47,068 nucleotides of DNA. Source: Cloacibacillus sp. GTDB taxonomy: Bacteria; Synergistota; Synergistia; Synergistales; Synergistaceae. Where the stretch lies: assembly GCF_020860125.1 (NCBI RefSeq), contig NZ_JAJBUX010000076.1, positions 1 to 47,068 on the forward strand, read 5' to 3'. Below the pieces are notes generated by a model. It saw nothing but the letters and a program-made list of their open reading frames with translations. It did not search any database and had not been told where the DNA came from. Both the position numbers and the translations under genes were made by a program. Shown in pieces: positions 1 through 7,538 of this stretch. How positions within the stretch are numbered: position 1 is the stretch's first letter; each line of letters begins with the position of its first letter.

Positions 1-11
1 GTACACGATAT

Positions 12-21
12 AGTGTACACT
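12..21. promoter_or_regulatory. Palindrome AGTGTACACT, candidate operator
   Basis: A perfect 10-bp palindrome lies at the left edge and overlaps a second inverted pair, GTACAC at 1-6 and GTGTAC at 13-18. Short palindromes with a GT/AC core are typical of GntR-family sites, and a GntR gene starts about 230 bases downstream, so autoregulation is possible. The distance is large, and the site could equally belong to a gene left of the window. Confidence 0.25.
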
Positions 22-124
22 TGTGAAAAGGCTTTGTCAAATTAGATATTTTTATCTAGCAAGGGTAAAAATAATTAAAAAGAAGCGGTGAAACAACTTA
101 ATTTTTATTGAACGCGCCAAAGTA

Positions 125-163
125 CCCTTTGGATACCGGAATTTGTCATCCGGGGGTAAAGGG
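125..163. terminator. Imperfect hairpin upstream of the GntR gene
   Basis: CCCTTT (125-130) pairs with AAAGGG (158-163), and an inner CCGG/CCGG pair is present. It could end a gene to the left or fold in the regulator's leader. There is no clear T-tract. Confidence 0.25.
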
Positions 164-252
164 GTTAATCTTATATCTTGAATATTATGTTTTTATTTTA
201 TTACCGGCATTCATAAAAAAGAAAAATTCGAGTGCTGAAACGGAGTGATAGT

Positions 253-921
253 ATGACGACAGTATCCTCAGAGGAGAACGCATACCAGGCGATCATCGAA
301 ATGATCATTATGCACCGCTATCCGCCGGGAGCAAGCGTAGTGGAGTCGCAGATAGCGGAACAACTCAAGATGAGCCGGACACCGGTACGCAGCGCGCTGA
401 AGCGCCTCGTTTCGGACGGGCTGCTGGAATCGACGCTCAATAAAGGGTGTTCGGTGCCGATGCTTTCGCGCCGTGACCTCGACAGGTTATTTCGCTACCG
501 CCACAGCATCGAACCGGCCTGCGCGCGTGAGGCGGCGCAGTTCTACCGGCCGGAGTTCAAGGAAAGGATCGAGGCGCTGATCGCGGAAGAGGATCTGTAC
601 GTCAGTGAAAATCCCTGGGGGCTGCACGCCGTAAATGAAAAGATGCACAACCTTGTCGTGGAGATAGCCGACAACCCCTATTACCTCCACCCCGTCAAGC
701 AGGTGAACTGGCGTTCTCAGCTGTACCTTTTCTTCTTCGACAATTTCTATTCAGAGCGCGTCATGGAGATAAAAAAGCGCCCAAAAGGCGAATACAAGAG
801 TCCGCAGCAGCACATCCGTCTCTTCGAGGCAATCATGAGACACGACACGGACGAGGCCGAAAAGGTGATGCACGACCATATTTCATCAACATATAAGTTC
901 CTTACGAAGAGGGACTGGTAA
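253..921 (+). CDS. GntR-family transcriptional regulator, FCD subfamily
   Basis: A 222-residue DNA-binding repressor or activator of the FadR-like (FCD) group, which usually senses carboxylic or amino acids. The N-terminal winged helix-turn-helix spans roughly residues 10-75, with the typical recognition-helix run SRTPVRSALKRL. The C-terminal all-helical FCD ligand domain carries acidic/His positions that usually bind a metal (for example the HNLVVEIADN region). I chose ATG 253 over the upstream in-frame GTG at 232 because GGAG at 242-245 sits 7 bases before it. It stands alone, ends in a hairpin, and converges on the L,D-transpeptidase gene. Its target is not evident; it may control a gene to the left. 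Confidence 0.88.
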   Translation: MTTVSSEENAYQAIIEMIIMHRYPPGASVVESQIAEQLKMSRTPVRSALKRLVSDGLLESTLNKGCSVPMLSRRDLDRLFRYRHSIEPACAREAAQFYRPEFKERIEALIAEEDLYVSENPWGLHAVNEKMHNLVVEIADNPYYLHPVKQVNWRSQLYLFFFDNFYSERVMEIKKRPKGEYKSPQQHIRLFEAIMRHDTDEAEKVMHDHISSTYKFLTKRDW

Positions 922-929
922 ATCGAACT

Positions 930-961
930 GCAGGGGGCACAGATGCGCTCCCTGCTCTTTT
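930..961 (+). terminator. Terminator of the GntR gene
   Basis: GCAGGG (from 930) pairs with CCCTGC (ending 955), followed by TCTTTT. It lies between two convergent genes. Confidence 0.65.
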
Positions 962-989
962 GTTCCGCGAATAGTCCGGCGGCAAGCCG

Positions 990-1586
990 CTATCTCCGGA
1001 TCACGACGGCCATCGACAGCTTTATATATTTTTCTTTCAGCTCTTTGAGATCTTCATTCCGTAGACGGATACAGCCTTCGGTGGCGTTTTTGCCTATCGA
1101 CTGCGGGTCGTGCGTTCCGTGGATTCCGATGCCGCGCCAGGGGGTCTTGAGGCGGATGAACCAGGGGCCGTAGGCTCCTTTGATCTCGCCTTTGCCGTCC
1201 CTGAAGTCGTGCGTCCAGTAGGAGGCGTTCTGTATCTGCAACACTTTGAATGCTCCCTCCGGAGTCCGGCCGTCGCCGGGTTTTTGTTTCTGCCCATCGT
1301 TGATACCGGTGGCGACGGCGTAGGACCGGATGACCTTCCTGTTTCGGACCACAAAGAGCCGTTTCTGTTGTTTTCTTACCAGCAGCCAGTCGTCGGCTTC
1401 TTCGTTTAGGACGGCTTCGGCTTCAAGCGCCTCCTCCTCAGTGATGCGCTCCGGCTCGGACGAAAGGGCCGCGCATTCGGTGAAGAGGCCAATCGATAAC
1501 AGCAGCGGCAAAAGCAGCGCCAGACGGCGAAACCGCCCCCTATTTGCGGGTTTTTCACTTACAGCCCTTGAAAAAATAACAGACAC
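990..1586 (-). CDS. L,D-transpeptidase (YkuD domain), exported
   Basis: A 198-residue peptidoglycan cross-linking or lipoprotein-anchoring enzyme of the YkuD family, acting in the periplasm through a catalytic cysteine. A basic N-terminus and Leu-rich segment (about residues 20-36) look like a signal peptide. The YkuD domain fills the C-terminal half, with IGIHGT (His about 156) and a GCIRLRNED block (Cys about 172). The residue before GC is Glu, where the family normally has His or Arg (SHGC/SRGC). I used GTG 1586 because GGAGG lies 9 bases upstream; an open frame continues to an ATG at 1637 without a better ribosome site. Monocistronic. The family is certain; the physiological substrate is not known. 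Confidence 0.85.
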   Translation of the reverse strand: MSVIFSRAVSEKPANRGRFRRLALLLPLLLSIGLFTECAALSSEPERITEEEALEAEAVLNEEADDWLLVRKQQKRLFVVRNRKVIRSYAVATGINDGQKQKPGDGRTPEGAFKVLQIQNASYWTHDFRDGKGEIKGAYGPWFIRLKTPWRGIGIHGTHDPQSIGKNATEGCIRLRNEDLKELKEKYIKLSMAVVIRR

Positions 1587-1666
1587 GGCTTCACACCTCC
1601 GGCGGATTTTATACGGACAACGTCCGCGGCACCTCATGCTGCATTATATCCTATCAATCCTCGAGA

Positions 1667-1715
1667 CAAAAATCCCCGCGGCCTTCCGTCGTCCGACGTT
1701 AATGCCGCGGGGATT
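1667..1715 (-). terminator. Terminator of the MalY-FAH operon
   Basis: A perfect 12-bp stem (1671-1682 with 1704-1715, AATCCCCGCGGC arm). Read on the minus strand it is followed by TTTTTG. It lies 26 bases after the FAH-family gene. Confidence 0.85.
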
Positions 1716-1740
1716 CCTTACATAACTTGTTATATTCCGG

Positions 1741-2523
1741 TTATTCGCTGCAGATGTTTTTCAGCATTCCGATGGGCTCGATCTCGACCTCGATGAGGTC
1801 CCCGGCCTTTATTTCGCCAACGCCCTGCGGCGTGCCGGTGGAGATTATATCGCCCTCTTCAAGCGCCGCGAAGCGGCTGATGTGCGAGATGAGGCGCGGA
1901 ATGGGGAATATCATCTGTTCGATCGCGCCGTCCTGCACCACCCTGCCGTTGAGGCGCGTAACGACGCGCGTTTCCTTCGGAAGTTCCTTTGTCAGCAAGA
2001 TTGCCGGGCCCAGGGGACCAAAGGTGTCGAAGCTCTTGGCCCGCGTCCACTGGCCGTCCTTGTTCTGCAGCGCGCGCGCCGTGACGTCGTTCATAATCGT
2101 ATAGCCAAGGACGTGTCCGTAGGCCTCTTCCTCGCTGATGTTCTTTCCGGCTTTGCCGATAACGACGGCAAGCTCTCCCTCGTAATGGATGGTGCCGGCC
2201 CAGGCCGGGATGCGGATAAAGTCGTTTGCTCCGATGATCGAAGAGGTCGCTTTGAGGAATACCAGCGGCTCCGAGGGAATTTCATGCTCAAGCTCCTTCA
2301 CATGCCCCACATAGTTGCGTCCGATACACCAGAGCTTTTTCGGCGCAAAGGGCGGCAGGAACTTGACGCGCTCCACGGGGTAGCTCAGCCTTATCTGAGA
2401 GATGATCCCCGAAAATGGATCCCCCTCCACGATATCAACAGAATTGCCGCGAATCTGACCGCTGTACGAGCGTCCGTCGACCATAAAACGACAGTAACGT
2501 ACCGGAGCCTCTTTTTTAGTCAC
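1741..2523 (-). CDS. Fumarylacetoacetate hydrolase (FAH) family protein
   Basis: A 260-residue enzyme of the FAH superfamily. Members hydrolyse or isomerise C-C bonds of 2-oxo/enol acids (acylpyruvases, oxaloacetate decarboxylases, 2-hydroxyhepta-2,4-diene-1,7-dioate isomerases), using Mg2+ or Mn2+ bound by Glu/Asp. The catalytic FAH domain covers about residues 55-255. It shows CIGRNYVGH, the metal-binding YEGELAVVIGK stretch, and the downstream TGTPQGVG loop typical of short bacterial members. It starts at GTG 2523 with AAGGAG 8 bases upstream and follows the aminotransferase gene by 13 bases, so the two are cotranscribed. This suggests the aminotransferase makes, or the hydrolase clears, a 2-oxo acid. 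The substrate cannot be told from sequence. Confidence 0.88.
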   Translation of the reverse strand: MTKKEAPVRYCRFMVDGRSYSGQIRGNSVDIVEGDPFSGIISQIRLSYPVERVKFLPPFAPKKLWCIGRNYVGHVKELEHEIPSEPLVFLKATSSIIGANDFIRIPAWAGTIHYEGELAVVIGKAGKNISEEEAYGHVLGYTIMNDVTARALQNKDGQWTRAKSFDTFGPLGPAILLTKELPKETRVVTRLNGRVVQDGAIEQMIFPIPRLISHISRFAALEEGDIISTGTPQGVGEIKAGDLIEVEIEPIGMLKNICSE

Positions 2524-2536
2524 AATGATTTCTCCT

Positions 2537-3724
2537 TTATCCTATTTTTTCGTTTTCTCTTTTGTCGAGCGCGCCGGCGATACGCTCCAGCCCCTCTTTG
2601 AGCATGGCGCGCGTCGTGCCGATGTTGAGCCGCGCGAAGCCGTCGCCCTCGACGCCGAACCAGGTGCCGGGGTCAAGCGCCACCTTAGCCTCGTTGACGA
2701 GGAAGTCCGTCAGGGTCTCGTCGTTGAAGCCGTAACCGCGGAAGTCTATCCAGAAGATGTAGGTGCCCTCCGGGTGGTCCATGCGCGCCTTCGGCATCCG
2801 TTCTTTGACAAAGGCCTCCATGTAATCGCGGTTGCCTTCGAGGTGGGCCATCAGCTCTTTGTGCCACTCGCCGCATTTGCCGTAGGCGGCCTCCATGGCG
2901 GTGATGCCGAGGATGTTTATCGAGTTGAGATGGAACCTCTCGAGGACCGAGACGTATATCCCGCGCAGAAGTTCGTCGGGGATGATCGCGACGGAGGCCT
3001 TCATCCCCGCGATGTTGAAGGTCTTGCTCGGAGCGATGAAGGTGACTGTGCGTTCGGCCATGCCCGGCAGCGAACCGATGCAGATGTGCTTCGCGTCGCT
3101 GTAGACGAGGTCCTGGTGTATTTCGTCGGCGATGATGATCATATTTTTGCGTATCGCGATGTCGGCGAGCCTTTCGAGCTCCTCGCGGCTCCAGACTCTC
3201 ACCACGGGGTTATGCGGGCTGCAGAGGATCAGCGTGCGGCAGGTCGGGGTGACGAGCTTTTCAAGTTCGTCGAAGTTCATCGTATAGCGGCCGTTTTCAT
3301 AAATGAGCGGGTTCTTGACGATGATGCGCCCCGCTTCGCGGACAGTACAGTAGAAAGGCATGTAGACCGGCGTCTGGATTATTATCTGGTCGCCGGGTTT
3401 GGTGAGACCCATTACCGCGAACGACAGTCCAGCGACGACGCCGGGGGCCCAGCTCAGCGCCTCACGGCCGAACTCCCAGCCGTAGTGCTCACGCTCCCAG
3501 GCGCGGATCGCGTCGCGCAGCGAGTCGGGGATCATCGGGTAACCGAGAGCGCCCTCGTCGACCTTCTTATGTATCGCCGCCAACACCTCGGGCGGCGCGG
3601 GGAAGTCCATATCGGCGACCCACATCGCAAGCAGGTCGTCGCGGCCGAAGTCGTCCTTGAGGCCGTCCCACTTTTCGCAGTCGGTACCCCTTCTGTCCAT
3701 ATATTTATTAAAATCGTATTTCAT
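2537..3724 (-). CDS. PLP-dependent aminotransferase, MalY/PatB type
   Basis: A 395-residue fold-type I PLP enzyme of the MalY/PatB group, mostly cystathionine beta-lyases (C-S lyases) that cleave cystathionine or cysteine conjugates to a thiol, pyruvate and ammonia. Visible features are the N-terminal DRRGTDCEKWD motif and WVADMDF typical of the group, a central substrate-loop region (PVYMPFY, HNPVVRVW), the DEIH stretch contacting PLP, and the Schiff-base lysine in APSKTFNIAG. The ATG has GGGAGG 5 bases upstream. It is the first gene of a two-gene operon with the FAH-family gene and is divergent from pepF. A pure aminotransferase role cannot be excluded. Confidence 0.9.
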   Translation of the reverse strand: MKYDFNKYMDRRGTDCEKWDGLKDDFGRDDLLAMWVADMDFPAPPEVLAAIHKKVDEGALGYPMIPDSLRDAIRAWEREHYGWEFGREALSWAPGVVAGLSFAVMGLTKPGDQIIIQTPVYMPFYCTVREAGRIIVKNPLIYENGRYTMNFDELEKLVTPTCRTLILCSPHNPVVRVWSREELERLADIAIRKNMIIIADEIHQDLVYSDAKHICIGSLPGMAERTVTFIAPSKTFNIAGMKASVAIIPDELLRGIYVSVLERFHLNSINILGITAMEAAYGKCGEWHKELMAHLEGNRDYMEAFVKERMPKARMDHPEGTYIFWIDFRGYGFNDETLTDFLVNEAKVALDPGTWFGVEGDGFARLNIGTTRAMLKEGLERIAGALDKRENEKIG

Positions 3725-3863
3725 TATGTCCTCCCGTTATTATGGCCTGCGCCGGATTTTTCATCTATATTTTCCGCTTTATTATCTGTATATGCAAGCA
3801 TAAATTGAGGTAGAATAGAAAAACTGTCAAATATAACGACGTAAAAAACTGGAGGAATGAGCA

Positions 3864-5759
3864 ATGTCTATAAAAAATACATCGGCAGAGACGCCAGCGT
3901 GTTCGCCCATTAAGAAAACTTCTAATCTTCACCGGAGCGAACAGGCGGCGGAGCTGGAGCTGGGACGCGGCGCGGTGCTGCCGGAGCGCGCCGCCATGCC
4001 CGCGGATTATAAGTGGCGGCTGGAGGATATCTACCCCTCGCAAGAGAGATGGGAAGAGGCGTTCGCGGAGCTTAGGGCGCGCCTGCCGGAGATCGCCTCC
4101 TACAAGGGGACGCTCGCCGAGTCGCCGGCGCGGATGGCGAAGTTCTTCGCGCTGCGCGACGAACTCTCGATAATCCTCGGCAAACTCTTTGTCTATGCGA
4201 ACATGAAGAGCCACGAAGATACCGCCGATTCTAAATACCAGGGACCGGCGAACCGTGTCTCCGCCCTTTCGGTGGAGTTCTCCGCCTGCGCAAGCTACGT
4301 CACGCCGGAGATCCTTGATATGCCGCAGGAGCGCCTCGAAGAGTTCGCGAAGTCGCCGGAGCTCGCCGATTATGCCTTCTCTCTGCGCGAACTGCTGCGA
4401 CAGCGCGCCCACGTCCTCTCGGAGGCCGAGGAGCTGATAATCGCCCGCGCCGGCGATATGGCCGGAGTGGCGGACAACGCCTTCTCAATGCTGACGAACG
4501 CCGACATGGAGTTCCCGCCGATACGCGATGAGAAAGGCGAAAAGGTCGAGATGTCGGAGGAACGCGCCGTCTCCTACCTGCGTTCGCCCAAACGCTCGGT
4601 CCGCAAGGCGGCTTTTGAATCGCTCTACACTCCCTACGCCGCGATGAAGAACACCCTCGGCGCGACCTTCGACGGCATGCTCAAGACCTCGAAGTTCTAC
4701 GCCGAGTGCCGCAGGTATGAATCGCCGCTCGCGGAGGCGCTCGATGCCAACAATATCCCCATCTCGGTCTACGACAGCCTTGTGGACACGCTCGAGGGCA
4801 GCCTCGCGCCGATGTACCGCTACATGGAGCTGCGCAAACGGATACTGAAGGTCAAGGAGCTCCATATGTACGACCTCTATGTACCCCTCGTCACCGATCC
4901 CTTTAAGGAAATCACCTGGAGCGAGGCGAAGGAGATGATGTTCCGCTACCTCGCGCCGCTCGGCGAAGAATATCTCGCGCAGGTACGCGCGGGGCTCGGC
5001 GAGGGCTGGGCGGATGTCTTTCCCAACCGCGGCAAGCGCAGCGGCGCCTATTCGTGGGGCACCTACGGCACCCATCCCTATATATTCATGAACTATACAA
5101 ACAATCTCAACGACGTGATGACCCTCGTCCATGAGATGGGCCATTCCATGCACAGCTTCTACTCGCGCCGCAGCCAGCCCTACTCGACCGCAGACTACTG
5201 CATCTTCACCGCCGAGGTGGCCTCGACGACGAACGAAGTGCTCTTCCTCTCCGGACTGCTCTCCGAGACGGAAAAGAAGAAGCGCCGTCTCTACCTACTG
5301 AACCGCCGCCTTGAAAATATCCGCACGACGGTCTACCGCCAGACGATGTTCGCCTCTTTTGAGCGCGAGGCGCACCTGCGCGCGGCAAACGGCGGCGACA
5401 CGACGCCCGAGGGGCTAAAGCAGCTGTGGTATGAGCTCAACAGGAAATACTACGGAGAAATGATCGTCATCGACGAACCGCTGAAGATGGAATGGGCGAG
5501 GATACCTCATTTCTACAGCCCCTTCTACATCTATCAGTACGCCACCGGCTTCTCGGCGGCGACCGCGCTCGCGCAGGCCATCCTCGAGGAGGGCGCGCCC
5601 GCGACGGAGAGATATCTGAACTTCCTCACAAAGGGCGGCTCCGACTACCCCATCGAACTGCTTAAAGGCGCGGGAGTGGATATGAGCACGCCCGAGCCCG
5701 TCAAAGCGGTCGTAAAACAGTTTGAAGAGACCCTCGACGAGATGGAGGCGCTTCTCTAA
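3864..5759 (+). CDS. pepF: Oligoendopeptidase F
   Basis: A 631-residue cytosolic zinc metallopeptidase (M3 family) that cuts short peptides. The zinc site HEMGHSMHS is at about residues 423-431 (His423, Glu424, His427), with the third ligand Glu in the TAEVASTTNE stretch shortly after, and the typical YIYQYATGFSAA substrate region near the C-terminus. The family's usual start (LPERxxxPxxYKWxLEDIYPS) lies near residue 40, so this protein has about 30 extra, poorly conserved N-terminal residues. ATG 3864 is supported by GGAGGA 7 bases upstream. The stop codon overlaps the next gene by one base (TAATG), suggesting translational coupling. It fits a peptide-fermenting lifestyle. Confidence 0.96.
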   Translation: MSIKNTSAETPACSPIKKTSNLHRSEQAAELELGRGAVLPERAAMPADYKWRLEDIYPSQERWEEAFAELRARLPEIASYKGTLAESPARMAKFFALRDELSIILGKLFVYANMKSHEDTADSKYQGPANRVSALSVEFSACASYVTPEILDMPQERLEEFAKSPELADYAFSLRELLRQRAHVLSEAEELIIARAGDMAGVADNAFSMLTNADMEFPPIRDEKGEKVEMSEERAVSYLRSPKRSVRKAAFESLYTPYAAMKNTLGATFDGMLKTSKFYAECRRYESPLAEALDANNIPISVYDSLVDTLEGSLAPMYRYMELRKRILKVKELHMYDLYVPLVTDPFKEITWSEAKEMMFRYLAPLGEEYLAQVRAGLGEGWADVFPNRGKRSGAYSWGTYGTHPYIFMNYTNNLNDVMTLVHEMGHSMHSFYSRRSQPYSTADYCIFTAEVASTTNEVLFLSGLLSETEKKKRRLYLLNRRLENIRTTVYRQTMFASFEREAHLRAANGGDTTPEGLKQLWYELNRKYYGEMIVIDEPLKMEWARIPHFYSPFYIYQYATGFSAATALAQAILEEGAPATERYLNFLTKGGSDYPIELLKGAGVDMSTPEPVKAVVKQFEETLDEMEALL

Positions 5760-6688
5760 TGCGCAGCTACGGCAGAGGTATATACGGCATCGACGCACAC
5801 TACGAGAGCGAGGGGATGGCGGCGATCTATCTGCTGGTCTCCGAGGGGCGCGCGGCCATAATCGAAACGGCGCATAACGCCTCGCTGCCGCATCTGCTCG
5901 CGGCCCTCAAGGCTCTCGGTGTGAAGCGTGAAAATATCGATTATATCTGCGTCACCCACGTCCACCTCGACCACGCGGGAGGCGCCGGCAGCTACATGCG
6001 GGAGTTCCCGCAGGCGAAACTCGTCGTCCACCCGCGCGGCGCGCGCCACATGGTATCCCCCGAAAAGCTCGTCGAGGGCGTCAAGGCGGTCTACGGCGCG
6101 GCGGAGACGGAACGTATCTACGGCGAGATAATCCCCGTGGCGGAGGAGCGCGTCATCGCGCCGGAGGATGGGCGCGAGCTCAAATTCGGGGAGATGACGC
6201 TCGTCTGTTACGACGCGCCGGGTCACGCGAAGCACCACATGATATTCTTTGAAAAGAGCACCCGGTCGCTCTTCGCGGGAGACGCCTTCGGCATCTCATA
6301 CCGCTGGATGAAAGGCGCGGACGGCCGCTGGGCCTTCCCCACCGCCTCCCCCGTCCAGTTTGATCCCGCGGCGATGACCGCGACGACGGAAAAGATAGTC
6401 GCGCTCGCGCCGGAACAGATATTCATCACACACTTCGGCGAGCTGACGAACGTGCGTAAAAACGCGGCGCTGCTGACCGAGGGAGTAAAGAAATATGTCG
6501 AAATAACGGAGGCCGCGGCCGGCGACAAGACAAAGATAAAGGCCGGGCTGGCAAAACTTTATGGAGAGATCACGGAGAAAGAGGGTACGACGCTGCCCTC
6601 CGCGACGATCGAAGAGTCGCTGCGCGTCGATCTCGAGCTCAACGCGCAGGGCTTATCCTGCTGGTACTCAAACAGCCGCAAAAAGTAA
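5759..6688 (+). CDS. Metallo-beta-lactamase-fold hydrolase
   Basis: A 309-residue MBL-fold enzyme with a complete dinuclear metal site: HVHLDH at 67-72, a second His in the GHAKHH stretch, the bridging Asp in FAGDAFG, and a late His in ITHFGEL. The long insert after the second ligand (YRWMKGADGRWAFPT) and overall length suggest the glyoxalase II-like/flavoprotein-like branch, not true beta-lactamases. No rubredoxin or flavodoxin domain is attached. It starts on the ATG overlapping the pepF stop, so both are made from one transcript, possibly for peptide or thioester turnover. The substrate is unknown. Confidence 0.85.
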   Translation: MRSYGRGIYGIDAHYESEGMAAIYLLVSEGRAAIIETAHNASLPHLLAALKALGVKRENIDYICVTHVHLDHAGGAGSYMREFPQAKLVVHPRGARHMVSPEKLVEGVKAVYGAAETERIYGEIIPVAEERVIAPEDGRELKFGEMTLVCYDAPGHAKHHMIFFEKSTRSLFAGDAFGISYRWMKGADGRWAFPTASPVQFDPAAMTATTEKIVALAPEQIFITHFGELTNVRKNAALLTEGVKKYVEITEAAAGDKTKIKAGLAKLYGEITEKEGTTLPSATIEESLRVDLELNAQGLSCWYSNSRKK

Positions 6689-6699
6689 AAAAACAACTG

Positions 6700-6742
6700 A
6701 AAAACGCGGGTATGGGGATATATGCGCCATACCCGCGTTTTT
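6700..6742. terminator. Bidirectional terminator, pepF operon and SGNH gene
   Basis: A perfect 16-bp stem (6700-6715 with 6727-6742, arm AAAAACGCGGGTATGG) with an 11-base loop. A and T runs flank it on both sides, so it can stop both convergent units. Confidence 0.92.
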
Positions 6743-6748
6743 CTTTTC

Positions 6749-7369
6749 TCAACATTCTTTCAGGACTATTCCCGCCACCGCGCGCGCAAGCAAATCATGC
6801 GCCCTCTCGTCAAAATGGACGGAATCAACGCCGCTTGTCGTAATGATCCGCGCCGCATCAAGAAACAGGCACGCCCTCTCCTCGGCGAGCGCCGCGAACC
6901 TATCCGCAAGTTCAAGGCTGACATGGTACGAGCGGGCGTCAAAACCAAAATCACTGCCGCCGCAGACACCCTCGCCCAAAGACGCCGGCGAGATTATGAG
7001 GATCTTCGCCGCACCGGAGGTCTCGGCCTTCACGACATCGACGATCCTGCGTAGCCCCGCCGTTATCTCTTTCGCGGAGGCGTGAAACTCAGCCTTACAG
7101 TCGTTGGTGCCAAGCATCAGAACGACAAAATCAAGGGGACGGTGCGAGGCGACGCAGGGTGAGATGTAATCTATCCCCGCTCCGCCGGGCCGCGCCGGTT
7201 CACGAAAGACGGTGGTGCGTCCGCACAACCCCTCCTCAACGACGCGCCACCCGGGGCCGAGCAGCCGCTCCAGCCGTCCCGGCCAGCGCACGTCAAAGCC
7301 GTAACGTCCCAGACCGCCCGCGATATAACCGTAAGTATTCGAATCGCCAAAACATAGAATGCTCTTCAT
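6749..7369 (-). CDS. SGNH/GDSL-family esterase
   Basis: A 206-residue serine hydrolase of the SGNH fold, in the group that includes the mycobacterial acyltransferase/arylesterase. Block I is CFGDSNTYG with nucleophile Ser10. Block III is MLGTNDCK with the Asn, and block V is DSVHFDERAH with the catalytic Asp and His near residue 190. No signal peptide is visible, so it should be cytosolic. It is monocistronic, opposite to the pepF unit and sharing its terminator. The upstream ribosome site is weak. The natural ester is unknown. Confidence 0.9.
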   Translation of the reverse strand: MKSILCFGDSNTYGYIAGGLGRYGFDVRWPGRLERLLGPGWRVVEEGLCGRTTVFREPARPGGAGIDYISPCVASHRPLDFVVLMLGTNDCKAEFHASAKEITAGLRRIVDVVKAETSGAAKILIISPASLGEGVCGGSDFGFDARSYHVSLELADRFAALAEERACLFLDAARIITTSGVDSVHFDERAHDLLARAVAGIVLKEC

Positions 7370-7477
7370 CGTTCTATTCTAGCACCGAAAGCCGCGGCTT
7401 TTTTACACCGCGCGGCTGATATATTTTCAAATACGCCGCTCTATGTTATTCTTTTTCGTGGTATGGACCTTAATTAT

Positions 7478-7506
7478 TTGTTTTGCTTAAACAGCTGTTT
7501 TTAATA
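7478..7506 (+). promoter_or_regulatory. Weak candidate promoter of the VirD4-like/AAA cassette
   Basis: TTGTTT at 7478-7483, a 17-base spacer, and TTAATA at 7501-7506, about 30 bases before the first gene of the cassette. Both boxes deviate from consensus. Confidence 0.3.
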
Positions 7507-7538
7507 CCGGCGGCGAAGGCCGCGGACGGAGAATGATC

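Noticed and set aside
2525..3808. Long plus-strand open frame of 427 codons opposite the MalY/PatB gene
   Set aside because: It is the antisense shadow of a clearly recognisable PLP enzyme in GC-rich DNA; no ribosome site and no family character.
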